DNA of 56,745 bases from Thermoanaerobaculia bacterium. GTDB lineage: Bacteria; Acidobacteriota; Thermoanaerobaculia; JALWYX01. Every line of letters starts with the position of its first letter. The stretch's first letter is position 1. The stretch covers positions 1-56,745 of the forward strand of contig JALWYX010000040.1 of assembly GCA_027078415.1 (NCBI GenBank), given 5' to 3'. The notes under the pieces were generated by a model that was not told the origin of the DNA, did no database searches, and saw only the letters and a program-made list of their open reading frames with translations. This document shows, piece after piece, positions 18,006 through 27,195 of this stretch. The translations under genes were made by a program, and so were the position numbers.

Positions 18006-20186
18006 CTAGTTGTTTAGTTGTGTTTCTCTATAGTTGCACTCCTTGTTTGGGCAAGAGAGAATAGTTGTTTTACCTTTGTTTACTTCTATAAGGTAGCTGT
18101 TTTGACATAGAGGGCAACTTTTGTTAACAGGTTTTTGCCAGGAAGTAAATGAACATTTTGGATATTCACTACAACCAAAAAATAGCTTTCCTTTTTTGGT
18201 TTTACGTTCTATCACTTCTCCTTTTTTACAGTTAGGACATTGCATGCCTGTTTTTTTTGTCAGTGAACTGGTTAAGTTGCATTTATCGCATTTGAGGTAG
18301 AAACCGAATCTTCCTTTTTTGAGTTCCATTAGCTCTCCACACTTGGGGCAAATTTGAGCAGCTTCTTCTTGGTTATCTGTAGATAAATCTTTTGTAAATG
18401 AACATTTGGGATAGCTACTACAACCTATAAATGGACCGTATCTTCCAAATCTTATTTTTAGGTTGCTACCACATTTTGGGCAAGTTTCATTGAGTTCTAT
18501 ACCTTCTTTCTTTAGGTTCGGAAGTTCCGTTTCTGCCTTTTTAAGGTCTTCTTCAAATTTCTGCGCGAACTCCTTTAAAACCTCTTTCCAATTTTTTTCT
18601 CCTCTCTCTATATAGTCCAATTGCTCTTCTAGGTAAGAAGTATATTTTTCGTTGATTATGGAAGAAAAACCTTGTTTTAGTAATTCGTTTACGATCATTC
18701 CTAGTTTGGTGGGTACAAATTTACCTTTTTCCTTAACACAATACTCTCTGTCTGTTAGGGTAGAGAGTATTGTAGCGTAAGTTGAAGGTCTTCCTATACC
18801 TTTCTCCTCTAAAGCTTTTACTAGTGTAGCGTCAGAGAATCGAGATGGAGGTTTAGTAAACTTCTGAATAGTTTCTATACTTTTTACTAGTAAAGGTCCA
18901 GCTTTGTTTATTGGAGGGAAGTTGTCCCTCTCCGCGTTTTCTTCCCGGTATATGTGAAGAAAGCCTGGAAAAACAAGCCGTTTAAACTTAGCAATAAATG
19001 AGTAGTTATCTACTGCTATTTTTATCTCAAGGTTGTTATATATAGCGGGTTTCATTTGAGATGCTACAAATCTTTTCCATATAAGCGAATAGATTTTTAG
19101 TTGATCTTTGTTCAAATGTTTGGCCATTGTATCTGGAGTGAGAGCTATGTTAGTGGGTCGTATCGCTTCATGAGCATCTTGTGCACTTGATCTGTTTTTA
19201 AATTTGTTGGCTTTTTTAGGTAAATATTCTCTACCTATATTTTCCTTTATAAACTCTCTAGCTGATTTTAGAGCTTCATCGGCTATTCTAACCGAATCTG
19301 TACGCATATATGTGATTACTCCTACTACCTCTGAACCTATTCGTACGCCTTCATAAAGTTCTTGCGCTATAAGCATAGTCTTTTTTGCGGAGAATCCGAA
19401 CTTTTTGTTAGCTTCTTGTTGTAGCGTGGAAGTTATAAAGGGTGGCGGCGGTGACAACTTAGACTCTTTACGTTTTACTTCTTCAACTATTCCTTTTTGT
19501 CCAACCAACTCTTTTTTAACTTGTTCAGCCTCTTCCCGGTTTTGTTTTTCAAGTTTTGCTTTTATAGATACTCCTTCTTTAGAGGTAAATTCAGCCTCTA
19601 CTACCCAATACTCTTGCGGTTTGAATGAATTTATCTCCTCTTCTCTGTCGCATACCATTTTAAGAGCGACAGATTGGACTCTTCCTGCAGAAAGTCCCTG
19701 TTTTACTTTCTTCCAAAGTAAAGGAGAGAGCTTAAATCCCAAGATTCTATCTAACAGTCGTCTGGCTTGCTGGGCGTTTACTTTGTTTATATCGATATCT
19801 CGAGGTTGTTTTAGAGCTTTGAGCACAGCGTTTCGGGTTATTTCATTAAAAACTATTCTTTTTATTTTGGATTTTTCTTTAACTTTAGAAAGTATAAACT
19901 TTATGTGCCAAGCTATAGCTTCTCCTTCACGATCTGGATCTGGGGCCAAGTAGATCTCTTCTACATTTTTCGCAGTTTCTTTCAGTTTTTTAACTACCTC
20001 TTTTTTTTCCGGAAGAATTACATAGCTGGGGGTCAAAGTTTTCTCGTTTATACCAAATTTGTCCTTTGGTAGATCACGAATATGGCCTACCGATGCTTCC
20101 ACTAGAAATTCTTTACCAACAAATCCTTTTATCGTTTTAGTTTTAGCTGTGCTTTCAACGACTATTAGTTTTTTAGGTTTCTCCAT
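18006..20186 (-). CDS. topA: DNA topoisomerase I
   Basis: A type IA topoisomerase of 726 aa that relaxes negative supercoils. The Toprim domain carries DPDREGEAIAWHI, and the catalytic Tyr lies in VITYMRTDSVRI. The N-terminal motif reads VESTAKTKTI, with Thr where most have VESPAK. The C-terminus has four zinc-ribbon units, beginning TCPKCGSNL, ICPKCGELM, QCPNCKKGE and SCPLCQNSY, each ending in a second Cys pair. Its start overlaps the end of dprA by 14 nt, the common dprA-topA arrangement. Confidence 0.97.
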   Translation of the reverse strand: MEKPKKLIVVESTAKTKTIKGFVGKEFLVEASVGHIRDLPKDKFGINEKTLTPSYVILPEKKEVVKKLKETAKNVEEIYLAPDPDREGEAIAWHIKFILSKVKEKSKIKRIVFNEITRNAVLKALKQPRDIDINKVNAQQARRLLDRILGFKLSPLLWKKVKQGLSAGRVQSVALKMVCDREEEINSFKPQEYWVVEAEFTSKEGVSIKAKLEKQNREEAEQVKKELVGQKGIVEEVKRKESKLSPPPPFITSTLQQEANKKFGFSAKKTMLIAQELYEGVRIGSEVVGVITYMRTDSVRIADEALKSAREFIKENIGREYLPKKANKFKNRSSAQDAHEAIRPTNIALTPDTMAKHLNKDQLKIYSLIWKRFVASQMKPAIYNNLEIKIAVDNYSFIAKFKRLVFPGFLHIYREENAERDNFPPINKAGPLLVKSIETIQKFTKPPSRFSDATLVKALEEKGIGRPSTYATILSTLTDREYCVKEKGKFVPTKLGMIVNELLKQGFSSIINEKYTSYLEEQLDYIERGEKNWKEVLKEFAQKFEEDLKKAETELPNLKKEGIELNETCPKCGSNLKIRFGRYGPFIGCSSYPKCSFTKDLSTDNQEEAAQICPKCGELMELKKGRFGFYLKCDKCNLTSSLTKKTGMQCPNCKKGEVIERKTKKGKLFFGCSEYPKCSFTSWQKPVNKSCPLCQNSYLIEVNKGKTTILSCPNKECNYRETQLNN

Positions 20187-21096
20187 ACAGCGCGTTTATT
20201 ATATCCAAATCTTCAGAGTTTTTCTTCAATGAGGAAGTTGTTTTTGAAGTTGTTCTGCTGTTGCGTATGTATCCCATATATTCTAGAATGTCATCTACAG
20301 ATGACACTAGATATGCGCCTTCTTGAATTAACCTATTTACGCCTTTAGCTTGCTTATCAGTTATTCTTCCAGGTATCGCAAAGATATCCTTTCCTAATTC
20401 TAAAGCGTAGTTTGCTGTGATAAGAGCTCCGGAGCGTTCGTTTGCTTCAACCACCAGGACAGCCTTCGCGAGTGCTGCAATTACTCTGTTACGTAGAGGA
20501 AAGTTGTGGCGGTAAGGGGGGTAGAATAAAGGGAATTCGCTTAAAAAAGTTGATTGTTGTCTCATTTTTCTACGTAAAAGTAAGTTTTCTTTTGGATATT
20601 CCACAAGGATGCCACATCCTAAAACTGCTATATTTACGCCTTCTGCCCGAAGAGCTCCTATGTGAGCATATCGATCTATTCCTACTGCAAAACCAGAAAT
20701 TATTCCTATACCTTTTAAAGAAAGTTTGTATGCAAATAGCTGGGCTAAATGCACACCGTAAGGAGACGCTTTTCTGCTACCTACTATGGCTATAAGTTCA
20801 TTACTCCACTCTCGCCCTTTTACGTACAGTACCGGTGGAGGAGAATCTAGAATTTTTAGTTCTTGAGGATATTCCTGGTCTAGGGGTGTTATTATTTTGA
20901 TTCCATTTTTTTTACATAAAGTTTCTATTTTAATTACAGTTTTTTCTTCGATGTTTGCTGATGCTATTGCTTTTTCCAAATTTTTCATCGATTTTTTAGA
21001 GAAGTTAGTCTCTATTAGTTTACGGGTAACTTTGTAAATTTTGTTTCTCTCTTTCCTAATTTCCCCTAGTGCTATTAGTTGTTTTTTTAGATCCAT
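20173..21096 (-). CDS. dprA: DNA-processing protein DprA
   Basis: A 307-aa member of the DprA/Smf family, which binds single-stranded DNA and loads RecA during natural transformation. The extended Rossmann fold shows AIVGSRKASPYG, IGIISGFAVGIDRYAH, VLGCGILVEYP, NFPLRNRVIAAL and VVEANERSGALITANYAL. After the core only about 35 residues remain, so the C-terminal winged-helix domain found in many DprA proteins is missing or very short. Co-transcribed with topA, with overlapping ends. Confidence 0.94.
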   Translation of the reverse strand: MDLKKQLIALGEIRKERNKIYKVTRKLIETNFSKKSMKNLEKAIASANIEEKTVIKIETLCKKNGIKIITPLDQEYPQELKILDSPPPVLYVKGREWSNELIAIVGSRKASPYGVHLAQLFAYKLSLKGIGIISGFAVGIDRYAHIGALRAEGVNIAVLGCGILVEYPKENLLLRRKMRQQSTFLSEFPLFYPPYRHNFPLRNRVIAALAKAVLVVEANERSGALITANYALELGKDIFAIPGRITDKQAKGVNRLIQEGAYLVSSVDDILEYMGYIRNSRTTSKTTSSLKKNSEDLDIINALYGET

Positions 21097-21190
21097 CGTA
21101 TATTTAGATAACGTATTTTTAGAAAACAGGTTATTTTCTCGTATGGAATAGTTATAAGATAATTAAGATAATGGTGTGCAAATAGGTACT

Positions 21191-21544
21191 ATGTTAAAAA
21201 AAATAGTTTTTATAATAGTTGCTTTTGCAGTTTTAAGTTGTGCTAGACAATTCGGCTCATATCCAACGTTGCAAGATGAGCTAAGGTTTATAGGAGAGAT
21301 ATCTGAATATGGGTTATGGAATGAAAGCTTTTTTAGATTGAGCAGATTGTATTCTCTGTATCCAGATAATCCTGAAATAGCTAATAATCTGGCAGTTGCG
21401 TGTGAAGCGCTAGGTAAATACAAACAAGCGGAGTTGTTGTACCGTAAAGCTCTTAGCATAGATCCTAATAACAGGTATATAAAGGAAAATTATGAGCGAT
21501 TTAAAAGGATTAGGAAAGGTGAAGATAAAGATAACAATAATTGA
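21191..21544 (+). CDS. Small TPR lipoprotein
   Basis: A 117-aa protein starting at ATG 21191. A GTG 15 nt upstream is less likely because the signal peptide would begin late. The leader MLKKIVFIIVAFAVLSC ends in a lipobox, with Cys17 as the lipidated residue. The mature part has about two tetratricopeptide units (DNPEIANNLAVACEALGKY and AELLYRKALSIDPNN), so it probably binds a protein partner at the membrane. It is the first gene of a 12-gene plus-strand run, divergent from dprA. Its end overlaps the following gene, implying coupled expression with the CsgG-like protein and the large barrel protein. Confidence 0.75.
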   Translation: MLKKIVFIIVAFAVLSCARQFGSYPTLQDELRFIGEISEYGLWNESFFRLSRLYSLYPDNPEIANNLAVACEALGKYKQAELLYRKALSIDPNNRYIKENYERFKRIRKGEDKDNNN

Positions 21545-22193
21545 GATATTGTTTCCTTTTATTTTGTATGCAGGTGTAAAAGAGGTAACTGTACCTATTA
21601 AGCAAGCGGCGAAGATAGATCTTTCGGAAAGCAGAAAAGTACTTATAGCACCCTTCATTTTCCCTGTGGAAGAAGGAGAAGAAGCGGTAAAAGAAGAAAT
21701 TGTAAAGGAGTTTAGTATATATATTGCTAGACTCTTAAAAAGGGAGACAGATATAGAGTTGAAGACAGCAGGTGACACGATCGAATATCCTGTTTATTCT
21801 ATAGAGAAGTTGAAACACCAAAAGGAGTTTTGGATCGATTTAGCTACTAGTTATAAGGTTAGATGGATATTAACAGGTAGCGTTGACTTTGACGTTAATG
21901 AACAAGTTGGATATAAGCAGGAGGAGTATATTTCGCCTTTCGATGGTCGCGTTTATACTCGACAAATATTGGTAGAAGAGACTGGATTTAGCTTGGATTT
22001 TCTAATTTTAGTTATAGATGGTCTATCTGGTGAGGTAGTTTTAGAGGAACATTTTAAAGATTTCACATCTTTAGAAGGTAGAAGGTTGGATCCACTTAAA
22101 GGTTTGTTTAAAAACTTATCTAAACTGGAAGATAAGATAGTAGCTATATTTAAAGAATTTACTGTTATAGATAGTAGGTATTTACTCTATTAA
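21519..22193 (+). CDS. Exported CsgG/TolB-N-like protein
   Basis: About 224 aa from a GTG at 21519, preceded by AGGAAAG. An in-frame ATG at 21492 would put 9 charged residues before the signal peptide. The leader KIKITIIEILFPFILYAG looks cleavable. The mature domain opens with KVLIAPFIFPV and later has YKVRWILTGSVDFDV and SLDFLILVIDGLSGEVV. This is the strand pattern of the anticodon-binding-like fold shared by CsgG, FlgT and TolB N-domains (VAVLPF ... ILTGSV). No catalytic site is evident. It is sandwiched between a TPR lipoprotein and an Omp85-type fusion, so a periplasmic assembly or transport role is likely. Family assignment is tentative. Confidence 0.55.
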   Translation: MKIKITIIEILFPFILYAGVKEVTVPIKQAAKIDLSESRKVLIAPFIFPVEEGEEAVKEEIVKEFSIYIARLLKRETDIELKTAGDTIEYPVYSIEKLKHQKEFWIDLATSYKVRWILTGSVDFDVNEQVGYKQEEYISPFDGRVYTRQILVEETGFSLDFLILVIDGLSGEVVLEEHFKDFTSLEGRRLDPLKGLFKNLSKLEDKIVAIFKEFTVIDSRYLLY

Positions 22194-22203
22194 AGGTGGC
22201 GTA

Positions 22204-25023
22204 ATGAGAAGGGTTATATATTTCATTGTAACATGTTATATGGGGTTCTATCCGTTATTTGCTCAATTTGGTAAAAATAAGGTGCAATATTATGAGTTTG
22301 AGTGGTTTAGGTATGAGTCGCTACATTTTGTTGTTTATTATTATAAAGGAGCAGAGAATCTTCTAACTAAAATAGTTTCTTTTGCTGAAAGTGCATACGA
22401 TGAGTTGTCCAGAAAGCTCAACTATTCTATAGATGAAAAGATAAATCTTATCTACTACGCTACTTTTTCTCATTTTGAACAGACCAATGTTATAGGGCCC
22501 GGTTTTGTTCCTGAGGGCGCTTTAGCTTTTGCCACTCCTGTTAAAAAACGCATGGTATTACCTGCTGATCTTCCCGACCCTGAGTTGTATCAGTTGATTA
22601 CGCACGAACTTACTCATATTTTTCAATACCACATGATTTTAGGTGAAAATAGGTTTGTGGGTACCGGATTTATGCTTCCTGCCTGGCTTATGGAGGGTAT
22701 GGCAAGTTATTTTGCCAAGGATGAAACTAGTTCCGATAAAATGTTTCTACGTGACGCTGTAGTCAATCATAGGATTCCAAATATTACAGAAAGTCGAGGT
22801 TTTAGCTTTTTCGCATATAGAATAGGTCACGCGGTTTTCGATTTTATCGAAGAAAAATGGGGTGTGGAGGGAATAAGAGATTTCCTACTAAATCTGCGAA
22901 CCATGTTAAGAGGAGGTGTAAGCAGAGCAATTAAAAGAAGTTTTGGCTTGAGTTCTGAACAGTTTAATTTGGAGTTCGCAAGATGGTTACGTAAAAGGTA
23001 TTTGCCGCTTTTTGCCAAGTCTGGTCCTCCAGACGATTACGGTCAACCAATTTCAAATCAAGAGGGTTTCAATACTTCTCTTGTGGGATTAGCCGTTTCT
23101 CCTGGCGGAGAATTGGGAGTTACTTTCGGAGTTGTAAGGGGAGAGGTCGATGTGTATTTGCTTAATCTTAAAAAGCGTACGGTTATCAGAAATTTGACCA
23201 AAGGGTTCAATACCGTTACGGGTGATTTCGTTGCTCAGATGTTTACAACTGGTAGAAGTTCTGGAAACGATTTGGCCTTTTCTCCAGACGGCAATTTGGT
23301 AGCAGTTTTTGCTAAGAAAGAAGGGAAGAGAGTATTGGTACTTTTAAACGTAATAAAGGGAGGTATACACAAAGTTATTCCTATAGAGTTAGATCAGCCT
23401 AGAAATCCTGTTTTTCACCCGAAAAAAATGGAAATTTACTTTTCTGCTGCTAAAAGAGGGCAATTTGATATATTCAAGATCAACCTGGAAAATTTTGAGG
23501 TGGAGAACGTTACAAATGATGAATATTTTGATTTAAGTCCTGCTATTTCGCACGATGGTTCCAAACTCGTTTACGTATCTTCTCGGGGAAAGTATATGGC
23601 TCTTTATATAAAGGAGGGCAACGAAGCTTCTAAACCTTTAATACGGGGTAAGATAAACGTTAGAGATCCTGTCTTCTCTCCTGATGGAAAGAGAGTGTAT
23701 TTTACCGGTGACCTTAACGATACTGAAAACATATACTACATATCCTTAGAAGAGAACAAAATTTTTAAGCTTACAGATCTTGTAACAGGTGCATTTATGC
23801 CTGCGATTGCTAGGAGCAAAGATGGAGATTATACTTTTGCTTTTACCTCTCTTTGGAATGGGGTATTTGGACTTTACGTTGCCGATGTAAAAAAACCGTT
23901 AGAAGTTAGTATTGAATCCGTTGAAGAAAAGGATACTTTTGAGCCACCGTTGGAGATATACGCTTCAATAGATAGGGCAAAAAAGTATAAAAGGTCACCT
24001 TTTTTCTTGCAAGATGCAAGTGGAGGGGTAGGTGTTACTTCGGATGGAATTCTTATTTCTCAACTGCAGCTGTTTTTTTCCGATATTTTGGGAGACAAAC
24101 AGATATTAGCTTTTGTTGGTTCAGCTGATACTTTTTCCCAAGTAGATCTTTTTTATTTGGATATAGGGAAAAGATGGCAAAAGGGGGTTAGAGTATTTGA
24201 TAGAAGACTTTTCTTTGTTACTTTTGTGGAAGATCAGTCTGGAAATCTTAGACTCCTGAGAAGAAATGTGTTTACTTTAACCGGTTTGAGTAGCTTTGCA
24301 TTCTACCCTTTAGATAAGTTTAATAGGTTGGAGTTAGCTGCTGGGTATCTACTGCGTGATTATGAATTACCAGTTTTTAGACCCGATACTGGTGAAGTTG
24401 TTATTTTTGAGGTAAGCGATAATTTTCCATTTATAAATGCTGCGTTTGTCCGTGATAATGCTAAGTTTGCTCCATGGGGTGCTATTGCTGGGAATAGGAT
24501 GAGAATAGAAGCTTCCTACGGTATAGGCTCTAAAGCAGCTAGCCAGGTCTCTTTTGATATACGTGGCTATATGCCTGTTTCCTTACGTTCCAATTTTGCC
24601 TTTAGGTTGTTTGGTGCTGCTAGTTATGGCGATAATCCTAACGTTATATTTTTTGGAGGTACCGATGACTTTAGAGGGGTGCGCTACGCTTCTTTCAGTG
24701 GAGATAGAGCTTTTTTTGTCAACTTAGAGTATAGATTCCCGCTCGTGGATAGATTGCATTTGCCTTTTATGCACCTTAACAATATAAGAGGCAGAATTTT
24801 CGTGGATGTTGCAGGTGCGTGGTTTGATTCTCTTGGAGAAGATTTTGTTTTCTGGGACTCTACTGGTAATAAGCTTCAAGATGCCAAGTCGGTATACGGT
24901 TTTGGTGTATCCTTTGCATTCCAAGGAATATGGTTACATTGGGATTTTTCTAAACGTTGGGATTTTAAAAACGTTCTGGATGACAGTTTTAACACAAGTT
25001 TTTGGATAGGTACCAGATTTTAG
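22204..25023 (+). CDS. Peptidase-propeller-Omp85 barrel fusion protein
   Basis: A 939-aa outer-membrane protein candidate with three parts. After a signal peptide (1-20), residues about 35-275 form a gluzincin-like peptidase domain with HELTH (134-138) and a downstream WLMEGMASYF holding the third ligand Glu164, so the zinc site looks intact. Residues about 290-590 contain TolB/PD40-type propeller repeats (LAFSPDGNLVAVFA, PAISHDGSKLVYVSS, PVFSPDGKRVYFTG). Residues about 600-939 resemble the Omp85/surface-antigen barrel: FFGGTDDFRGVRY, then RIFVDVAGAW and a final aromatic residue (F). It may process, insert or secrete a substrate at the outer membrane. The ribosome binding site AAGGTGG precedes the ATG. 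Confidence 0.8.
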   Translation: MRRVIYFIVTCYMGFYPLFAQFGKNKVQYYEFEWFRYESLHFVVYYYKGAENLLTKIVSFAESAYDELSRKLNYSIDEKINLIYYATFSHFEQTNVIGPGFVPEGALAFATPVKKRMVLPADLPDPELYQLITHELTHIFQYHMILGENRFVGTGFMLPAWLMEGMASYFAKDETSSDKMFLRDAVVNHRIPNITESRGFSFFAYRIGHAVFDFIEEKWGVEGIRDFLLNLRTMLRGGVSRAIKRSFGLSSEQFNLEFARWLRKRYLPLFAKSGPPDDYGQPISNQEGFNTSLVGLAVSPGGELGVTFGVVRGEVDVYLLNLKKRTVIRNLTKGFNTVTGDFVAQMFTTGRSSGNDLAFSPDGNLVAVFAKKEGKRVLVLLNVIKGGIHKVIPIELDQPRNPVFHPKKMEIYFSAAKRGQFDIFKINLENFEVENVTNDEYFDLSPAISHDGSKLVYVSSRGKYMALYIKEGNEASKPLIRGKINVRDPVFSPDGKRVYFTGDLNDTENIYYISLEENKIFKLTDLVTGAFMPAIARSKDGDYTFAFTSLWNGVFGLYVADVKKPLEVSIESVEEKDTFEPPLEIYASIDRAKKYKRSPFFLQDASGGVGVTSDGILISQLQLFFSDILGDKQILAFVGSADTFSQVDLFYLDIGKRWQKGVRVFDRRLFFVTFVEDQSGNLRLLRRNVFTLTGLSSFAFYPLDKFNRLELAAGYLLRDYELPVFRPDTGEVVIFEVSDNFPFINAAFVRDNAKFAPWGAIAGNRMRIEASYGIGSKAASQVSFDIRGYMPVSLRSNFAFRLFGAASYGDNPNVIFFGGTDDFRGVRYASFSGDRAFFVNLEYRFPLVDRLHLPFMHLNNIRGRIFVDVAGAWFDSLGEDFVFWDSTGNKLQDAKSVYGFGVSFAFQGIWLHWDFSKRWDFKNVLDDSFNTSFWIGTRF

Positions 25024-25025
25024 AT

Positions 25026-26171
25026 ATGAGCGCTTCAGAAATTTTGGGAGTTAAAGGTCTAGAACTCCTAAAGATGGGAGTCGAGATAGTAAGCACTTTA
25101 GATTTAGATCAAGTGCTAGAGAAGGCATTGGTAAAAGCGGAAACTCTATGCGCTGCAGATGCTAGTTCTATATGGGAAGTGGATGATGCAGAGGAAGGTC
25201 TTTACCTACGGTTGGTAAGAGGGAAAGAAGCGCCTAAGTTAAGAGATATTTTTGTAAATATGGGAGAAGGAATAGTAGGAAACGTAGCGTTATCGCAGAA
25301 AGCAGAGATAGTAAGTAACGTACCTCAAGACAAGAGGTGGTTAGGGAGATATATACCGTTGGAGAGTATCTCATCGATATTGACTGTTCCTTTAGTTGCT
25401 GCCCAGAAAAGTGTAGGTGTAATACAGCTTATAATGTACGGTGATAAAAGGTTTACAGATGAGGATCTGGAGTTGATAAGTTTACTCTCTGCTCCTATAG
25501 CAGCAGCGATGGCTAATGCGCGTTTATATGCGAAACAGCGTGCTCTATTTGCTCAAACCATATCATCTTTGGCTGAAGCTGTAGAAAGAAGGGATCCTTA
25601 TACAGGTGGACATACTAAGAGAGTTCTTTACTATTCTCTCGTTATAGGGAAGTTTCTAGGTTTATCTGTTGATGAATTGAAAGAGTTGTACGTGGCAGCG
25701 GTCTTACATGATATAGGTAAAATAGCTGTTCCAGATAAGATTCTTCAGAAACCAGCACCTCTTTCTAGAGATGAGTTTGATATTCTTACTAAGCACCCTG
25801 TAGACGGTGCTACTATTATAGCTAATATCTCTGGTATGGATAAGGTTGTAGAGGCTGTTAAGTATCACCATGAGAGGTTTGATGGTAAAGGATATCCTGA
25901 TAGACTAAAAGGGGAGAATATTCCTCTACTTGCACGTATTATAGCTGTAGCTGATACTTTCGATGCTATGACAACCGACCGTCCCTATAGGAAAGCACTT
26001 TCCTTTGAAGAGGCTGTGAAAGAGATTGAGAGATTTTCTGGAACCCAGTTTTGTCCTAACGTTGTAAGAACTTTTAAAGAAGCTTATAATATGGGAAAAT
26101 TTAAATTAGAGGAAGGAAAGAGGATAGCTGAGATTCTCTTTCCAGAAAGTGAGAAAACTAGGTCTAACTAA
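25026..26171 (+). CDS. GAF-HD-GYP c-di-GMP phosphodiesterase-like protein
   Basis: About 381 aa from ATG 25026; a TTG 24 nt upstream overlaps the barrel gene. Residues about 15-165 are a GAF sensor domain, followed by a helical linker. Residues about 180-370 are an HD-GYP domain with HD at 228-229 (VLHDIGKIAVPDKIL), HHERFDGKGYP at 281-291, and a DTFDAMTTDRPYR segment. HD-GYP proteins hydrolyse cyclic di-GMP, and all signature residues are intact. There is no membrane segment. The stop overlaps the next start (TAATG), so it is co-translated with a second cyclic-nucleotide phosphodiesterase-like enzyme. Confidence 0.9.
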   Translation: MSASEILGVKGLELLKMGVEIVSTLDLDQVLEKALVKAETLCAADASSIWEVDDAEEGLYLRLVRGKEAPKLRDIFVNMGEGIVGNVALSQKAEIVSNVPQDKRWLGRYIPLESISSILTVPLVAAQKSVGVIQLIMYGDKRFTDEDLELISLLSAPIAAAMANARLYAKQRALFAQTISSLAEAVERRDPYTGGHTKRVLYYSLVIGKFLGLSVDELKELYVAAVLHDIGKIAVPDKILQKPAPLSRDEFDILTKHPVDGATIIANISGMDKVVEAVKYHHERFDGKGYPDRLKGENIPLLARIIAVADTFDAMTTDRPYRKALSFEEAVKEIERFSGTQFCPNVVRTFKEAYNMGKFKLEEGKRIAEILFPESEKTRSN

Positions 26172-26929
26172 TGGAATTGGAGTTCCTAGGGTGCTACGGC
26201 GGGCAGGCTCCGGGTTATAATCTTACTTCACTTAGAATAAACGAGACTATACTTATAGATGCCGGTTGTACAGCTCAAGCTTTGAGTCTAGAGGAGCAGC
26301 GGAAGATAAAAGCTATTTTTCTTACTCATTCTCATATGGATCATATAAATTCACTTCCTTTTCTTATAGAGAATGTGTACGATTATAATGTAGAACCTTT
26401 AAGAGTTTATGCCCTTCCTCATACCGTTTACTCAATAAGAAAATATCTTCTTAACAACAATACATGGCCAGATTTTACAGGGTTACCTAATAATCTTATA
26501 CCAGTTATAGAGTTTGAAGAGATAGTTCCTGAAAAACCTATAGATATGGGTGAAGTGACGTTTATACCTGTAGAGGTTAACCACTTGATACCTACTGTGG
26601 GTTATATAATTAAGAGTGTTGAGGCAGCTGTGGTTTGGTCTAGCGATACAGGTCCTACAGAAAGAATATGGGTTTTGGCTAACACTCTTAGAAAACTCAA
26701 AGCTGTATTTCTAGAAACCAGTTTTCCTAACCGTATGCAGGAGATAGCTAACGTATCGTATCATTTAACACCTGCTACTTTAAAGGAGGAAATAGAAAAA
26801 ATAAGAAGAGAGGTACCCGTGTATTTACACCATATAAAACCTCTATTTATCGATACAATAAAAAAAGAGATAGAGGAGATGGGTCTTTCTGTTTTTTTTA
26901 CAGAGGATGGTATGAAATTAATTTTTTGA
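26171..26929 (+). CDS. Class II cyclic-nucleotide phosphodiesterase-like MBL protein
   Basis: A 252-aa metallo-beta-lactamase-fold hydrolase. The metal motif is THSHMDHINSLPFLIENVYD, and later ligands sit in PVEVNHL, SSDTGP and LHHIKP. The combination of HxHxDH followed by NSLPFLIENV and the C-terminal LHHIKPLF is typical of class II 3',5'-cyclic nucleotide phosphodiesterases (PDE1/CpdP type) rather than RNase Z. It likely cleaves a cyclic nucleotide, possibly cAMP, but substrate choice cannot be read from the sequence. It overlaps the HD-GYP gene by 1 nt and lies 14 nt before purS. Confidence 0.72.
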   Translation: MELEFLGCYGGQAPGYNLTSLRINETILIDAGCTAQALSLEEQRKIKAIFLTHSHMDHINSLPFLIENVYDYNVEPLRVYALPHTVYSIRKYLLNNNTWPDFTGLPNNLIPVIEFEEIVPEKPIDMGEVTFIPVEVNHLIPTVGYIIKSVEAAVVWSSDTGPTERIWVLANTLRKLKAVFLETSFPNRMQEIANVSYHLTPATLKEEIEKIRREVPVYLHHIKPLFIDTIKKEIEEMGLSVFFTEDGMKLIF

Positions 26930-26943
26930 GATAGGTTTAAGTT

Positions 26944-27195
26944 ATGGTTAAAGTCGAGATTAAAGTGTATCCCAAAAAAGAAGTCCTTGATCCTGTGGGT
27001 GAAACGATCAAAAAAGCTCTTAGAAGATTAGGAGTGGATGTGGAATCGGTTAGGGCTGGCAAGTTGTTTACTATAGAGATGCCCGAAAAATTATCAAAGG
27101 AGGAGTTGTACTTAGAAGCTGATAGGATGTGTAAAGAGTTACTTGCCAATCCGCTTATAGAAGAGTATGAAGTGATTTTATGCGAGCAGCAGTAG
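26944..27195 (+). CDS. purS: Phosphoribosylformylglycinamidine synthase, PurS subunit
   Basis: An 83-aa protein matching PurS: the opening KVEIKVYPKKEVLDPVGETI and the ending IEEYEVILCEQQ are diagnostic. PurS bridges the glutaminase PurQ and the small PurL in the fourth step of de novo purine synthesis. The gene overlaps purQ by 16 nt. With only 14 nt to the upstream phosphodiesterase gene, there is no room for a purine riboswitch or long leader of its own. Confidence 0.96.
   Translation: MVKVEIKVYPKKEVLDPVGETIKKALRRLGVDVESVRAGKLFTIEMPEKLSKEELYLEADRMCKELLANPLIEEYEVILCEQQ

Noticed and set aside
19405-19953. 182-codon plus-strand frame opposite topA
   Set aside because: Composition mirrors topA codons; no start signal and no motif, so it is an antisense shadow.
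26930-26943. Purine riboswitch before purS
   Set aside because: Only 14 nt separate the flanking genes, which is too short for any riboswitch.
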